NCBI GenBank assembly: GCA_021613535.1
Contig: CP075495.1
Location: 5,146,001 to 5,210,000 of the forward strand
DNA from: Adineta vaga
Lineage: Eukaryota; Rotifera
Reading direction: 5' to 3'
DNA: 64,000 nucleotides
Part shown: positions 50,816 through 64,000 of the stretch, one piece after another
Numbering within the stretch: the first letter of the stretch is position 1
Layout of the letters: each line of letters starts with the position of its first letter
Notes under the pieces: generated by a model
Told to the model about the DNA's origin: nothing
Databases searched by the model: none
The model's input: the letters and a program-made list of their open reading frames with translations, nothing else
Translations under genes and position numbers: made by a program

Positions 50816-52667
50816 TCAAAGTCGATGTACTTCAGGATAGACTATTGCTTCAGATGCTGGATTTAACGTAGTCGTTGATTCTTGGCTAGAATGATGATGA
50901 TGATGATGAGATGGATGAGAAAAAACATTCATTGAAATTGGATGTGTAGCAAGTTCATCATCAGCAGGATGAAAAACACGTTCGAAAAGAAATTCTTTAA
51001 ATCGTTTGGCATAAAAATCAGCTTCAACTATAGAACGCTCATCAACAGCATCACGATTTTCAACCGTTTGATATTGCCGTTGCATTACTTTACAGATATC
51101 AAATCTATAATAATAATCGAAAGAAAACTTGCATGTTTATAGAAACAAGAAATATTATTTTCAACTTACGTTTGTAATAAATCAATAATACCAAAAAATA
51201 AAAGAAGACGTTCACCTTTTTCATTTACTGCTGGAATACCTCTAGAAATAAATAGTTATTTGCAATTTCAAAAGATAACGGTAGTCGAATTCAACATCAA
51301 ATTTGAAATCAGTTTGCTATAATAATTTTCCATGTCCAATAAAATCATATATTAGACAGAATATGTGTTTTGACTAGTGACTATGACATTAAATACAATA
51401 GTTTGGAATTGAACTCACCCAAATTCTTTCGAATTTTCTGTATCATATGTTGAGATTTCTTTATAACCAAGACCTAATGTTTCAATCGGTTTTCTAAATT
51501 TCAATACTAATTTCGGTTTTTCTTCTTTATTTTTCTTATCATTTTGATCAATTTGTTGTGTCATTCCAATTAAGAATGTATCTCGAACAGTACCTAATAA
51601 AGATTCAATTGGACCGACACGTGTTGGTTTAACTTGATTATCAATATTATGTACAGCTAAAATGAAGATAATTATAAAAACAAAACTAATATAAAAATCT
51701 TACTTAAAAGTAATGAATAATCCATAATATTTAATTTTTCCAAGAAGTCTACATCACGTGTGAATACTTCTTTTAAATGGAAATAAACACTTTTTGGTAA
51801 TTTAAAACCATGTGGATGAATTTCACGAAAATCATTATCTTTAAATGTTGCAGATGACTTCATTTTTTCCGTTGCATTTGCGTCACGTCCATAGGATGAA
51901 CCTTTTAGATCATATTTTTCATGAATTTCAATATTTGTTGGAATAAAATTTGAAAATATAGCGAAACGTAATGTAAACGAATCGACAGTGATTCCTTTTT
52001 GTTGTGATAAATATGGTATATAACCAAAGCTACCAAATAATTTTGCAATAAATGTTCCTGGTGTTCGTTTGACATAGTTTAAATATTCATTTAGAAATTT
52101 TTGTTCAATAAATTTTGCATCGTAATCGCGAACAGTTTTGATTAAAAATGTCGAATCCGATGTAAGATAAAGAAGCGAACCAGAATTTGATGGATTAACA
52201 ATTTCCTTTAATTCACCTTGACATATATGTGCTTTTAATGTTGCTGGATCAATACCATATATATCCATTAATTCACGAAATATATCAAGTCCATAAGCTT
52301 CAATGTCAAAATCGGGTAAGGAATGTATTGGTGTAACACCACCACCTTTTGCTGGAAATTTTTCTCGTTGTATATAGTCCGATGACAGATGAGTTCTGTT
52401 CGATTGACGATCAAGAAAGTAGCCCATACCTTAGTAAAAAAAAGAAAAGTACTATTTTTCGAATAGAAATCATTTTTATTACATACCGATTTGAAGTGCA
52501 TGTCGAATATGTTCACTTTGTACGACACCAGATGAAATTAAAGTTTGTAATAATTTTTGTTTCGCTAGTGTACCAGTTGTATCCGTCATACTAGCAACAT
52601 GTTCTTGTACAGTTGACACTAGTGCACTGCCTTTTTCTTTTACAAATCCTAATATACCTTCAGCCAT
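50816..52667 (-). CDS. Phosphatidylinositol-phosphate kinase, PIP5K-type, with one-base frame break
   Basis: Exons in transcript order: 52487..52667, 51704..52429, 51419..51657, 51170..51241, 50816..51104; about 501 residues. PIPKs phosphorylate PtdIns4P (or 5P) to PtdIns(4,5)P2 at membranes. Motifs: ALQIGMGYFL, SNSGSLLYLTSD..FLIKTV (ATP lysine), KYDLKGSSYGR, ATFKDNDF, the catalytic IMDYSLLL followed by HNID (PIP5K-like), GGIPAVNEKGERLLLFFGIIDLLQ, and FYAKRFKEFLFERVF. The N-terminal 60 residues and the C-terminal His-rich tail are unique. Exon 3 is 239 bp but needs length 1 mod 3; the extra base is probably in the A4 run at 51599-51602. A 22-28 bp intron would also restore frame but is implausibly short. 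PIP5K versus PIP4K is not fully settled. Confidence 0.85.
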
Positions 52668-55334
<2,667 letters not shown>

Positions 55335-55924
55335 AAAGAAACTTTCATATCGAACTCGTTTTTTATTTCTTTGTTTGCACCTATAAAACAGTATGTACAA
55401 CTGAATTCTTTCTATACAATTTTTCTTTTGGTAATAGCAATTGATGCTCTAAACCGAATTTTTTTACACCTAGAATATCATTCTATTCGTTGAATAACTG
55501 TCTTTTTACTGTTTGTTTGTTCTCTGTAGTTCAGTTCTTGTTGTTGTTTTTATACAGAATATTGTAGTGCTTACAAGTTTTCATGTAGCTTGATCAGGAA
55601 TACATTGATGAATGGATGCTATTAATGTAACATGATTTTTTATTATTCTAAATTCATAAAACTAATTAGTATCAAAAGATTTCTTTATATTATTTGATAT
55701 GGAAAAGAACAGATCTATGTAAATGCAGTTAAGTATTTTTAATCGAATGAGAATGATGAAGAAGAGATCGACATCTATGGAAAATGATCTATCAAGTGAA
55801 TATCTAACCAATAGAGTTGATTGCTTTCTGCCAGCCAGCCAGTCAGTCAGTCAATAACTTTCTTCTCTTCTCTTCTCTTTTCACTTCATTCATTTCAACT
55901 ACGCATAATCAATAAGTAGATTAA
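55335..55924. other. Intergenic with CCAG/TCAG run
   Basis: 3' flank of the CCDC177-like gene and promoter of the next gene. A short run of CCAG then TCAG tetramers lies at about 55831-55853, followed by a CTTCT run at 55861-55880. No gene seen. Confidence 0.5.
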
Positions 55925-57106
55925 ATGGAAGAAACATTTCCAAAATTATTTGATTGTCCTGATTATCTTCAAGGAAAATATTGTCATGCATTATGTAACT
56001 ATCGACATCAAACAGAAGAAGAAAATCAAGCTAGTAAGTTTTTTCTATTTTCTTTTTATGAAAATCTTGTTTCATTTATTATTAGTTGAACGCTATCGAG
56101 AATCACTGACATTCAGAGTTCATCCCAAACAATCGAAACGATTTGGTCCAGTATGTATCATTTCAGTATCTCTGAAGTTTATTTATTTCAACTTTCAATA
56201 GGTTTATATCATTGCTGGACCTGAACGTTCAGGTATATTTCAAAATCATTTTTGTTCTTTGAAACGTATCGTTTTTTAAAGGAACATCTTGGTTATTTAA
56301 TGCTGTTCGTTTGCTTCTTATTCATCAGGAATCTTCATTTGGTCCTGCTGATAGTTATCGTTTAAATCATATTACAAAAAGTGATATTGAAACACGTTTA
56401 ATCGAAGCATGTGGTCGACCATTAGTTGTACGTACAATGCGTATACCGGATTCTGATTGGGCTGAGACTCTCGATACTTCGGGACATGGTTATAAAGTAT
56501 TTGTTGCTCATCGAGATTTACGTGATGTTATCGATGATTGTTTAACAATTGGTAAAATAAATAAAATTGCAAAAAGAAATGAATCCTGTTTTTTCGAATT
56601 TAGGATGGATGAAACATAATCTTGGAGTGATTCTTTCAAGACTTAAGGCCTATATGACTGCCTATGAATATTGGCGTGCACTTGCTACAGGTGATTTTCG
56701 TTATGAAAATATTCATAGTGAACCAATTGAACAAATCAAACATCTTGCACGTTTAATTGGTATTGAAAGTTCTCATGCAGAACATATTGCTCTTGAAATC
56801 AATTCATTGAGACCAGGTCAAGCTGTTGGACCTGATCAAGTGTACGTACATATTTCATTCGAAGATAAATCTATAATTCTTGAGTACATATATTTTAGAA
56901 CAAAAATGTGGCCAGCTCAACGTGTTATTGAAACTTCACACGCCAAAGATGTTGATAACGGTGGGAACGAAACGAAAACGAATGGGAATGACGATAATGT
57001 TACTACAGTAGTTGTTGTACCAGAACAAGCAAAATTATTGGAAAGTGAACGAAAGAAAATTCGTGAGGCTCATAGCGAATATCATGATCGTTATGGTTAT
57101 GTTTGA
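55925..57106 (+). CDS. CCCH zinc finger fused to sulfotransferase-like P-loop domain
   Basis: Exons 55925..56033, 56086..56150, 56202..56232, 56282..56551, 56604..56841, 56899..57106; 306 residues. The N-terminus has a CCCH-type finger (FDCPDYLQGKYCHALCNYRH, C-x8-C-x4-C-x3-H). From about residue 57 a sulfotransferase-like fold begins: beta strand and P-loop VYIIAGPERSGTSWLFNAV (the PAPS 5'-phosphosulfate loop pattern RSGT.W), then VFVAHRDLRDVIDDC matching the 3'-phosphate-binding R..RD segment, and LGVILSRLKAYMTAYEYW. The C-terminal tail is acidic and Asn-rich. No signal peptide or membrane segment, so cytosolic or nuclear, unlike Golgi sulfotransferases. Sulfotransferase activity is not proven; the fold may be used as an RNA-linked P-loop NTPase. 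The C-terminal YHDRYGYV resembles RNA-associated tails. Confidence 0.65.
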
Positions 57107-57824
57107 ATTCTGTGAAGACAAAAGAAAGCGTCTCTTCTAGTCAGATATAAACATTTTGAAAAGTTTCAGAATGAAATGAACAACAACTATGTATAAATAT
57201 CTGTATTCATTTGTTACTTAGTGACGACGTTTGTTTTTTTCTTTTTTTTATATATCTTATTATCAGATGAATATTTCCGCGATGTTATGTAAATGTTTTA
57301 TTTCTAAACTAATCATTAGATTCATAACTTGAAGGAAAACATATAATGTTTTATTCCAGAAAGGACATTTTATGTTATAGTATTTCGTATATGAATTGTA
57401 GTATCCAAAAAAGAAGGATATTTCAATCATTTTGAACTCTGGAAACAGTGAACTTTCGTTGATTGAATTGATTTAATCGATGTTTGTTCCATCCCGAATA
57501 TCATAATATTATCAAGAAAATGAGAAAGCTCACATCGCCATGGATTCTAACACTACAATATGATTACTTATGTACTTTTAAGGGAGAGAGAAAGAAAATA
57601 TTTTCTAGATGACTTTTAACGGAATTTAGATTACTTTACTCTGTTAGATTTTATGAACGTTCGACACTGAAATATTTATGTTAAACTTTCTTTGGTTCGG
57701 AATACTATTTGGAATATCTATATACTAAAACATTTTGCATATTCAAGAATCATGCACAGAGATATGTCATTCTTATCATTTGTTATTTGTTCGTGTCATG
57801 TATTTATTTTACATATTTACTTAT
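57107..57824. other. Intergenic, no gene seen
   Basis: AT-rich region before the CRAL-TRIO cluster. A 62-codon frame overlapping the CRAL-TRIO 1 start is in a different frame and is a shadow. Confidence 0.5.
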
Positions 57825-58964
57825 ATGGCTACATCAATACCAACATATCAAACACTAACTACTGTAATTTTAATAATTAATACAATTATCGAATTGTGTT
57901 TTTTCTCTGAATAGGTCGAAGCATTTCGAAAAGTAGTGAACAGTCATTTTTCTAGTAAGTTTTTCATTTATGATCGCTATTATTATTATTATTATTATTA
58001 TTGAAATATTCAATTCTCTAGAACAAATTACTGAAGGTCAAGCATATGATGCACGTGATATCAAACGCTTCAATGAAATCGATGAATATGCATTGATGTT
58101 TATACAACATATGCAATATGATAAGACTTTCGATGAACAGAAAGCATTACGTATTTTTCATGAAGCTATGGTATGGCGCAAACAGAACAATGTTTATGGT
58201 TAAAATCAAATTTATCCTTAGTTTCAAAACTATACAAATATTCATATTATAGACATTTCTACGAATCATTTTCCATCGAGTTATTTTGATCGACATGCAA
58301 TCTTCTTGCAAAATCATGATATGAATAACTTACCATTACGTAAGTAAAAGAAAAAGTACTTTATGTACAATTTCAAAATGGTTTTTATGTTTCATTGTAG
58401 TATATTTCGTTATCCGTGTTTTTCATAAAGGTCATGAAGATAATGAAGCTGTGAAACGTTTCATCACATATAATTTTGAAGAATATTTACGGACTCATCC
58501 TGGTCGACGTCTTGTTATTCTATTTGATTTACGAGAAATAGGTCTTGGGCATATAGTTAGTAGAATTTTCAATACATTTTCTTAATACTATTTTGACGCT
58601 TCTATATACATAGGACTACGATCTTGTTAAATACATTATAAACAGTTTAACGCATTATTATCCTGGTTTACTTGGTATGTCAATTTATTCGTCTCATATC
58701 GGATGTTTTTTTTTGTAACTTTGATTTCTCTAGCGTATATGCTTATCTATAAACAACCCTTCATCTTACAAGGTTAAAAGAAGTTTTTGATTTGAACATA
58801 TTTATGTGAGTTTTCTTTCAGCGGCTTGGCGATTGATTAGATCATGGTTACCAACTGAAACACGAAATTCGGTCAAATTCATTGATGAAAAAACTATAGT
58901 TCAATATGTTTCACTTGATCAATTACCGAAAGATATGGGTGGAATTGCAAATGATGCACTCTAA
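57825..58964 (+). CDS. CRAL-TRIO (Sec14-like) domain protein, tandem copy 1
   Basis: Eight exons: 57825..57863, 57915..57954, 58022..58198, 58253..58339, 58401..58555, 58614..58674, 58734..58772, 58822..58964; 246 residues. A helical N-terminal segment (ITEGQAYDARDIKRFNEIDEY, AMVWRKQNNVYDIS) matches the CRAL-TRIO N domain ending in a Trp-Arg-Lys. The lipid-binding core has VIRVFHKG, RRLVILFDLREIGLGH, KYIINSLTHYYPGLLAYMLIY, and the gate helix region AAWRLIRSWLPTETRNSVKFID...IVQYVSLDQLPKDMGG. The ending fits the MOSPD2/Sec14 type (LP..FGG). No MSP or GOLD domain follows and no membrane segment is seen, so it is a free-standing lipid carrier in the cytosol. The start MATSIPTYQTLTT parallels copies 2 and 3. 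The ligand is unknown. Confidence 0.85.
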
Positions 58965-59451
58965 TTACTATAGCAAATTTATTATTATGATCGTAGTATT
59001 TTTTTTCTTAAAATATCTAAACTTCAGATGATTAATAATCAGTATTTCCTTTTTAATCGACAGAAGCGTGACATAAAACTATTATATTTCAGATACGTTG
59101 TAGTTATATGACTAATGAGTAGAAATAAAAAGTACATGTCGAATAGAGTATATCGAATAGAATAAGAAGTATCGATTCTTACCTGTATTTGTAGTTGACC
59201 TTGCACTTTTCGTCCATATCATCGTTCTTAGCGTATACAATTTTCGATTATTGGAAAAGATTTCATGAATATTCTATTAATCATTCATCTTAATACGTAA
59301 AAAACTATCAATGCACTTATAAATAAATTTGAATATTTAGTACAATTGTCAAACGGATAATATAAAGCGGTGAGTTATTCATATCTACAAAGATTTGTTT
59401 CCCTAGATTTGATATTTTCTCTTACTCTAGAAATATTTAGTTTCCGATTCT
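58965..59451. other. Spacer between CRAL-TRIO copies 1 and 2
   Basis: 487 bp, AT-rich. TTTAG ending at 59440 shortly before the copy 2 ATG looks like a splice acceptor for a 5' leader. No gene seen. Confidence 0.5.
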
Positions 59452-60523
59452 ATGGCATCACTATCACTCCCGACGGTATGTTTTAATAATTAGCTAAAAT
59501 CAAATACACACGCTATTAATTTTAGGTCCAAGAATTTCGTCGACTAGTTCATAAATATTATTCAGGTATGATAGCTTATTGTTAAATATTATCTAAATTC
59601 TGTTCATTCAGGGGATTTCGATGAATATGATGAACGTGATATTGAACGTTTTGATAAAAAGGATTCATATACGTTGATGTTTATTCGTCATGGTCAGTAT
59701 GGAACGGTATTTAATGAACGTAGAGCATTGCAATATTTTCATGAAGCAATGAAATGGCGAAAGATTCATAAAGTTTATGGTATTCAAAGTTTGATCTATT
59801 CGATAGTCACATTATATGTTTTTCTGTATAGATATTTCATTTGATTCTTCTAACCGATGTGAAATCTATTATAAAAATCATGATCTTGATAACCATTCCA
59901 TTTGTAATCATCATCAAAATATTTTATTTAGTTAAAAAGATAATTCTTTTCATTTGTAGTGTATATGGCTTTTCGAACGATTATCAAAGATAGTGAAAAT
60001 CCACACGCTATTGAACGACTATTCATCTATCATTTTGAAGAACATTTACGTTCTTATCCAGGTGAATCGATTGTTATGCTAGTGGATATGACTGATACTG
60101 GTCTTAAACATGTGGTAAATTTTTCTAATTAGAATCAATTTTTCGACTAATTTTATTTCGTAAAGGATTATGAATTAGCAAAATTTATTATTTGTATTAC
60201 ACAAATCTACTATCCAAATTTAGTTCGTATGTGTACTTTTTTTTTAGAAATAATTTTATTCTTTTTTTTTAAAATCTATTTTAGTTTATATTCTTATGTA
60301 TAAATTACCAATGATTTTAACAAGTGAATCTTTCGTTTATATCTATTATAAAATCATAAATAAGATTGTCATTTCTCTTCTAGCAACATGGAACATAATT
60401 CAATCTTGGTTATTACCTGAATACCAACAAACTATTAAATTTGTTGATCAAAAATCAATTACACAATTTATTCAAGCTGATCAATTAACAATGATAGATA
60501 TTTCCGAGAATGATGAAAAGTAA
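59452..60523 (+). CDS. CRAL-TRIO domain protein, tandem copy 2 (divergent)
   Basis: Exons 59452..59475, 59526..59565, 59612..59779, 59832..59903, 59960..60114, 60166..60226, 60285..60323, 60384..60523; 232 residues. Junctions and phases (0,1,1,1,0,1,1) match the other copies. It starts MASLSLPTVQEFRRLVHKYY. The core has LMFIRHGQYGTVFNERRALQ, MKWRKIHKVY, AFRTIIKDSENPHA, IVMLVDMTDTGLKHV, LYILMYKLP and TTWNIIQSWLLPEYQQTIKFVDQ. It is the most divergent: the N-terminal segment is shorter (GDFDEYDERDIERF instead of ITEGQ), exon 4 is 72 rather than 87 bp, and the C-terminal LP..GG motif is lost (ADQLTMIDISENDEK). It may have changed ligand or membrane gate; loss of function is possible but the frame is intact. 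Confidence 0.82.
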
Positions 60524-61405
60524 TTTCATTGTATTTATCATTCTTTAACAAAGACATGTTTTTATTTTTATATAATAAAATAGTATTTCTTCTTCAAGAG
60601 AAAAGTCAAATCAATCAATTGTTTGTTTTGAAAATATGTGATGCACTGAGAAGAATAGAATATATATTAGGCTAGGTTTTCTCGTGTGAAATGTTATTAG
60701 AATGATCAGTATAGTATTAGAATTATGAAAATTTCCCCTGAGAACATCAAGTTTGCATATGAAATAATCGTTATGTCGAAAAAATGAATGCTAATCTCGT
60801 TGATCTGAGTAATTCAAACATTAGAAATGAGACATGTGTGAAATTTCGTTTTATTTCTTATCAAAAGTAATAATTATAATGATTTTTGTTGTAGATTCGC
60901 ACATTAATTTGAAGTCAAACTAAACTTTCAATATTACCGAAAATTGTGCATACATTGTTAATTTGATGACTTGTTCTTTTTGTGTTTTTTATTATTGATT
61001 ATATAAATATTGACGATTGTGTCTCTCGTTACTTTTTTTTATTCAAATAGAAATCATGAAGAGATATTAAGATTTGAAATTGCTATAAACGTTCTTACAG
61101 AAAAGATACTTTTCTTCTTCAAGTGCAAAACCAATATTTTAAAGCGAGAGAGAGAAAAGATTTGAATAACGGATATTCAACTTCATCAAAATGAATGTAT
61201 CTACTAATTGAAAGAAAAGGAAAAACAATTATTTTATTCTTTCAGATCATCTTTTAACGAAAAAAAAAACACTGTTTTTTTGCAAATTTCTTATCGTATG
61301 TTATTGTTGTGAAGTTATACTTATTCGTCCAACAGGTCTTATCTTGTTTTACTATAACATATATCATTCTTATTTTGCATTATTCGACCCTCTGTTTATC
61401 ATCAC
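60524..61405. other. Spacer between CRAL-TRIO copies 2 and 3
   Basis: 882 bp of AT-rich sequence with poly-A and poly-T runs. No gene or RNA feature was recognised. Confidence 0.5.
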
Positions 61406-62608
61406 ATGTCTTCATCGATTCCAACATTTCATGCATTGATATCAGTAGAATATGTTTTGCATTTATTTATTGAAATAATTTATTCCATTTTTGTTTAAAG
61501 GTCAAGCGTTTTCGAGAATCAGTCAACAGACATTTCGAAAGTATTGAGTTTCTGTAATATATCGTGCATAGCATAATGTTTTTTTTTTATCATCTAGAAC
61601 AAATTACTGAAGGTCAACTCTATGATCCACGCGATGTTCAACGTTTTAATGAAATTGATGAATATACAATGATGTTTATTCAACATGGTCAATTCGGAAC
61701 AACTTTTGATGAAGATCGAGCATTTAGCGTGTTTAATGCTTCATTAAGTTGGAGAAAAGAACATAATGTTTATGGTAAAAGAACAAACCAAAACGAAGTT
61801 TTGATCAAAATAAAACTAATATTGTCTTTAATCATTGTGCAAATAACAATTTTCTTCATTCTTTTATAGACATTTCTACAAATGAATTTCCTGCCAATTA
61901 TTTTGATCGACATGCGATCTACTTTAGAAATCATGACATGAATGATAATCCTATACGTAAAAATATATATTCTTGATCATTAAAATTGATTTGACCGAAA
62001 GATTATTCTTATTTCAGTTCATTTCGTTGTTCGAACATTTAATAAAGGTCAAGAAGATAACGAAGCTGTGAAACGTTTTATTACATATAATTTTGAAAGA
62101 CATATACGACGTTATCCTGGTCAAAGAATTATTATTCTATTTGATATGAGTGAAACTGGTCTTAAACATTTAGTTCGTTGTTTTTTTTAAAGAAACAACA
62201 ACAAATCAAAGACAATCATTTGTTTTATACTTGTAGGATTATGATTTGATTAAATTTATCATTGGTTGTGGACAAATCTATTATCCTGGTTTATTAGGTA
62301 TCTTCATATGTCATATCTGATCCTTTTCTTTCTCTCAATGTCATTTATTATAGCCTACATGCTTATCTACAAAATGCCATTCATTTTGACAGGTAAATAT
62401 TTTTGTGTTTTATAAAAAAAAAAGAAGAAGAGAAAAACAGAGTGAGAGTTATTTCATAGCGGCATGGAAAATAATTCGTTCTTGGTTGCCTACTGAAGCA
62501 GAACAATTTATTAAATTCGTTGATGCTAAGTCAATCACACAGTTTGTGCCAATCGATCAATTATCACTAACAATGGGCGGCAGTGTAAGTGAAAAAAAAC
62601 ATGATTGA
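61406..62608 (+). CDS. CRAL-TRIO domain protein, tandem copy 3
   Basis: Exons 61406..61444, 61501..61540, 61598..61774, 61870..61956, 62018..62172, 62237..62297, 62354..62392, 62460..62608; 248 residues, phases identical to copy 1. It starts MSSSIPTFHALIS, then VKRFRESVNRHFE. The core has EQITEGQLYDPRDVQRFNEI, MFIQHGQFGTTFDEDRAF, VVRTFNKGQEDNEAVKRFIT, RIIILFDMSETGLKHL, LAYMLIYKMPFILT-like AYMLIYKMPFILT, and AAWKIIRSWLPTEAEQFIKF. It ends with TMGGSVSEKKHD, keeping the GG of the gate-end motif. It is closest to copy 1 in the N-terminal half and shares ETGLKH and the IQHGQ/IRHGQ pattern with copy 2. Cytosolic lipid transfer is inferred from the family. Confidence 0.85.
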
Positions 62609-63094
62609 ATTAGTAGTGTGCATCCCAGATAAGAGAACACAAATAAGATAAGCGATGCGATCTGTTTTTTATTTTCATCTGATACATGTATGACACTTCA
62701 ATATGCTTCAATAGATAGAATGTTAGATTCCTACTGATTTTTAAAAGAATTCTATTATATCTATTTCCGTTCATCTTCATTCTCTTTCGAGACAATGCGA
62801 GTGAAAAACTAGAAATTAACTGATACATATATATATATAGAGGATTTGTGATCTACACGTGCTGTAGACATTCGTAGAACTATGAAACGTTGTTGTTATT
62901 CCATTTCTATACTCTTTATCTTCTTCATGTTATTTTTTTTCTCTCTCTCTCTCTTCTATTTTTGTCGATCTTACTACATGCGTCATCGTTTTCCATCCCT
63001 TCGTTTCTCGTTCTGTTATTTTTCACATCAGAATCGAGCATATAGGCACATATATAAAAAAAACGAGTGAACCTTGTTACTCTCTTTTTCTCAG
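62609..63094. other. Intergenic, no certain gene
   Basis: 3' flank of CRAL-TRIO copy 3. A hydrophobic F/S/C-rich frame at 62882-63070 has an ATG but low-complexity composition and no usable donor, so it is not called. TTTTTCTCAG ending at 63094 looks like the acceptor of the next gene's exon. Confidence 0.5.
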
Positions 63095-64000
63095 TATGAA
63101 CGACAAAACGACAAGTCTACTAGCAGTATCGAAGAAAACGACGAAGAAAACGGCAATAAAAGAACGATGTCGACTATTGTAAGATCTGCAGTGGTAATAA
63201 CAACAACAGCGATAAAAGTTTTTCAGATTATTCAATAACTTCTAACAACATTCTCTAGTGTTTTATCTATTTAACCATGTCACACAAAATTCTCAATCTA
63301 AACGATGTATGTGAATAGGAAACGAAGATGCTCGAGAACGAGTTTCATTTTTTTTAATGTACTTAGCGTATAAATATTTGAATGAGATTTTATCTAAATA
63401 ATCGAAAAAACAAGAGATTAATTATATCGTTTTTTTTCGTACAGGAAATAATAAATCATTTAATCGACAATTATTCTCTTTTTTTTAGGATACAACAAAT
63501 CATGTTCATATTCAAGATCCAATAAATGACGCCGTCGAAGATCCAATGAATGCAAATTCAAAGAAAAAAGTTCATTCATTTCTTTCAAATATTATTCAAT
63601 TATCTTGTCAATTTAATTAGGTTACTTTTGCAGATACTGGTCTACTTGATTTACCTCTTTCATCAGAAACATCAGTGACAACGAATCATATTCCTAAAGT
63701 TGAATTATCACCCATTGCTGATCCATTAACTCCCGAAGAACCCCCGCATTCTTTATCTACATTTGAATCCTCACAATCAATACTTCGAAAAGTAAATATT
63801 GATAAACAGAATAGATAAAAAAGAAAAGTTTTTTATTTTATTTATAATTTCTTAGTCTATTCTACAAAAACCTACTTCAATTAATGGATGTGCAGGTGAA
63901 GAGAAAGTTTTTCATTCACTTGCGATTAGGTTTGTTAAGAAAATTCTTTCCGACATTTCTCCTTCTTTTAACGAAATATCTCTTTAGACCGTACGACGAA
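63095..64000 (+). CDS. 5' part of a protein with a PP1-docking (RVxF-type) motif, truncated by window
   Basis: Exons 63095(or ATG 63167)..63178, 63489..63569, 63621..63791, 63856..63929, 63988..64000 and beyond; all phases close. If the exon begins at the strong acceptor ending 63094, it reads an acidic stretch (SSIEENDEENGNK) before the first ATG, MSTI. The key feature is SKKKVTFAD: K-V-T-F after basic residues is the canonical protein phosphatase 1 docking motif, as in PPP1R regulatory subunits. It is followed by Pro/Ser-rich LSPIADPLTPEEPPHS and by ILRKSILQKPTS and LAIRPYDE, where the window ends. No catalytic domain is visible yet. A PP1 regulatory role is inferred from the short motif only. 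The true start codon is unsettled. Confidence 0.5.

Noticed and set aside
62882-63070. Hydrophobic Phe/Ser-rich frame that could be a signal or membrane peptide
   Set aside because: Low-complexity TTC/CTC run with no usable splice donor to the downstream exon and no conserved residues.

Overview
The window looks like nuclear DNA of a small-genome metazoan, most likely a rotifer and probably a bdelloid (inference). It is AT-rich. Nearly every gene is split by very short GT-AG introns, mostly 50-66 bp. The gene set is animal: CNPase, KSR, a Src-like tyrosine kinase with SH3-SH2 layout, NELF-C/D, hydroxypyruvate isomerase, and DRC11 of motile cilia. Nothing bacterial, viral or transposon-like was recognised. 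Exon coordinates below were assembled by hand from reading frame, splice dinucleotides and protein-family fit.

Layout. 1-4.1 kb: 3' end of CHMP1 (+), a membrane-anchored synaptotagmin-like double-C2 protein (+), an intronless ankyrin-repeat protein (-). 5.6-11.6 kb (-): a very unusual RRM/CCCH/kinase-like protein, then a B-box/FN3/discoidin-like protein. 12.7-17.2 kb (-): two tandem paralogues joining C2H2 fingers to a FLYWCH/FAR1-like C-C-H-H domain. 18.4-26.9 kb (+): UROD, CNPase, NELF-C/D, HYI and proteasome alpha-2. The first four are separated by only 121-171 bp, and each ATG follows a splice-acceptor-like site, so this looks like an operon resolved by spliced-leader trans-splicing. 27.4-28.6 kb: an unrecognised coiled-coil protein. 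29.1-33.3 kb (-): a Ser-rich protein with two alternative first exons. 34.5-36.2 kb (-): SH3-SH2-tyrosine kinase. 38.8-40.7 kb (+): PRKX/PKA-like kinase. 40.8-43.9 kb (-): DRC11/IQCA1. 44.5-50.1 kb (+): KSR with candidate mutually exclusive C1 exons. 50.8-52.7 kb (-): a PIP5K-type lipid kinase. 53.3-55.3 kb (+): CCDC177-like. 55.9-57.1 kb (+): a CCCH/sulfotransferase-like fusion. 57.8-62.6 kb (+): three tandem CRAL-TRIO paralogues with identical intron phases. 63.1 kb to the end: the 5' part of a protein with a PP1-docking KVTF motif.

The genes form no single pathway, but several touch Ras/MAPK and membrane lipid signalling (KSR, Src-like kinase, PRKX-like, PIPK, CRAL-TRIO, synaptotagmin-like). 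The strongest leads are the RRM-CCCH-pseudokinase, the candidate operon, the alternative C1 exons of KSR, and the CCCH-sulfotransferase fusion. Four loci (about 6.88, 39.80, 48.84 and 51.60 kb) need a one-base adjustment or a poor splice site to keep frame. Residual assembly indels are the simplest explanation.
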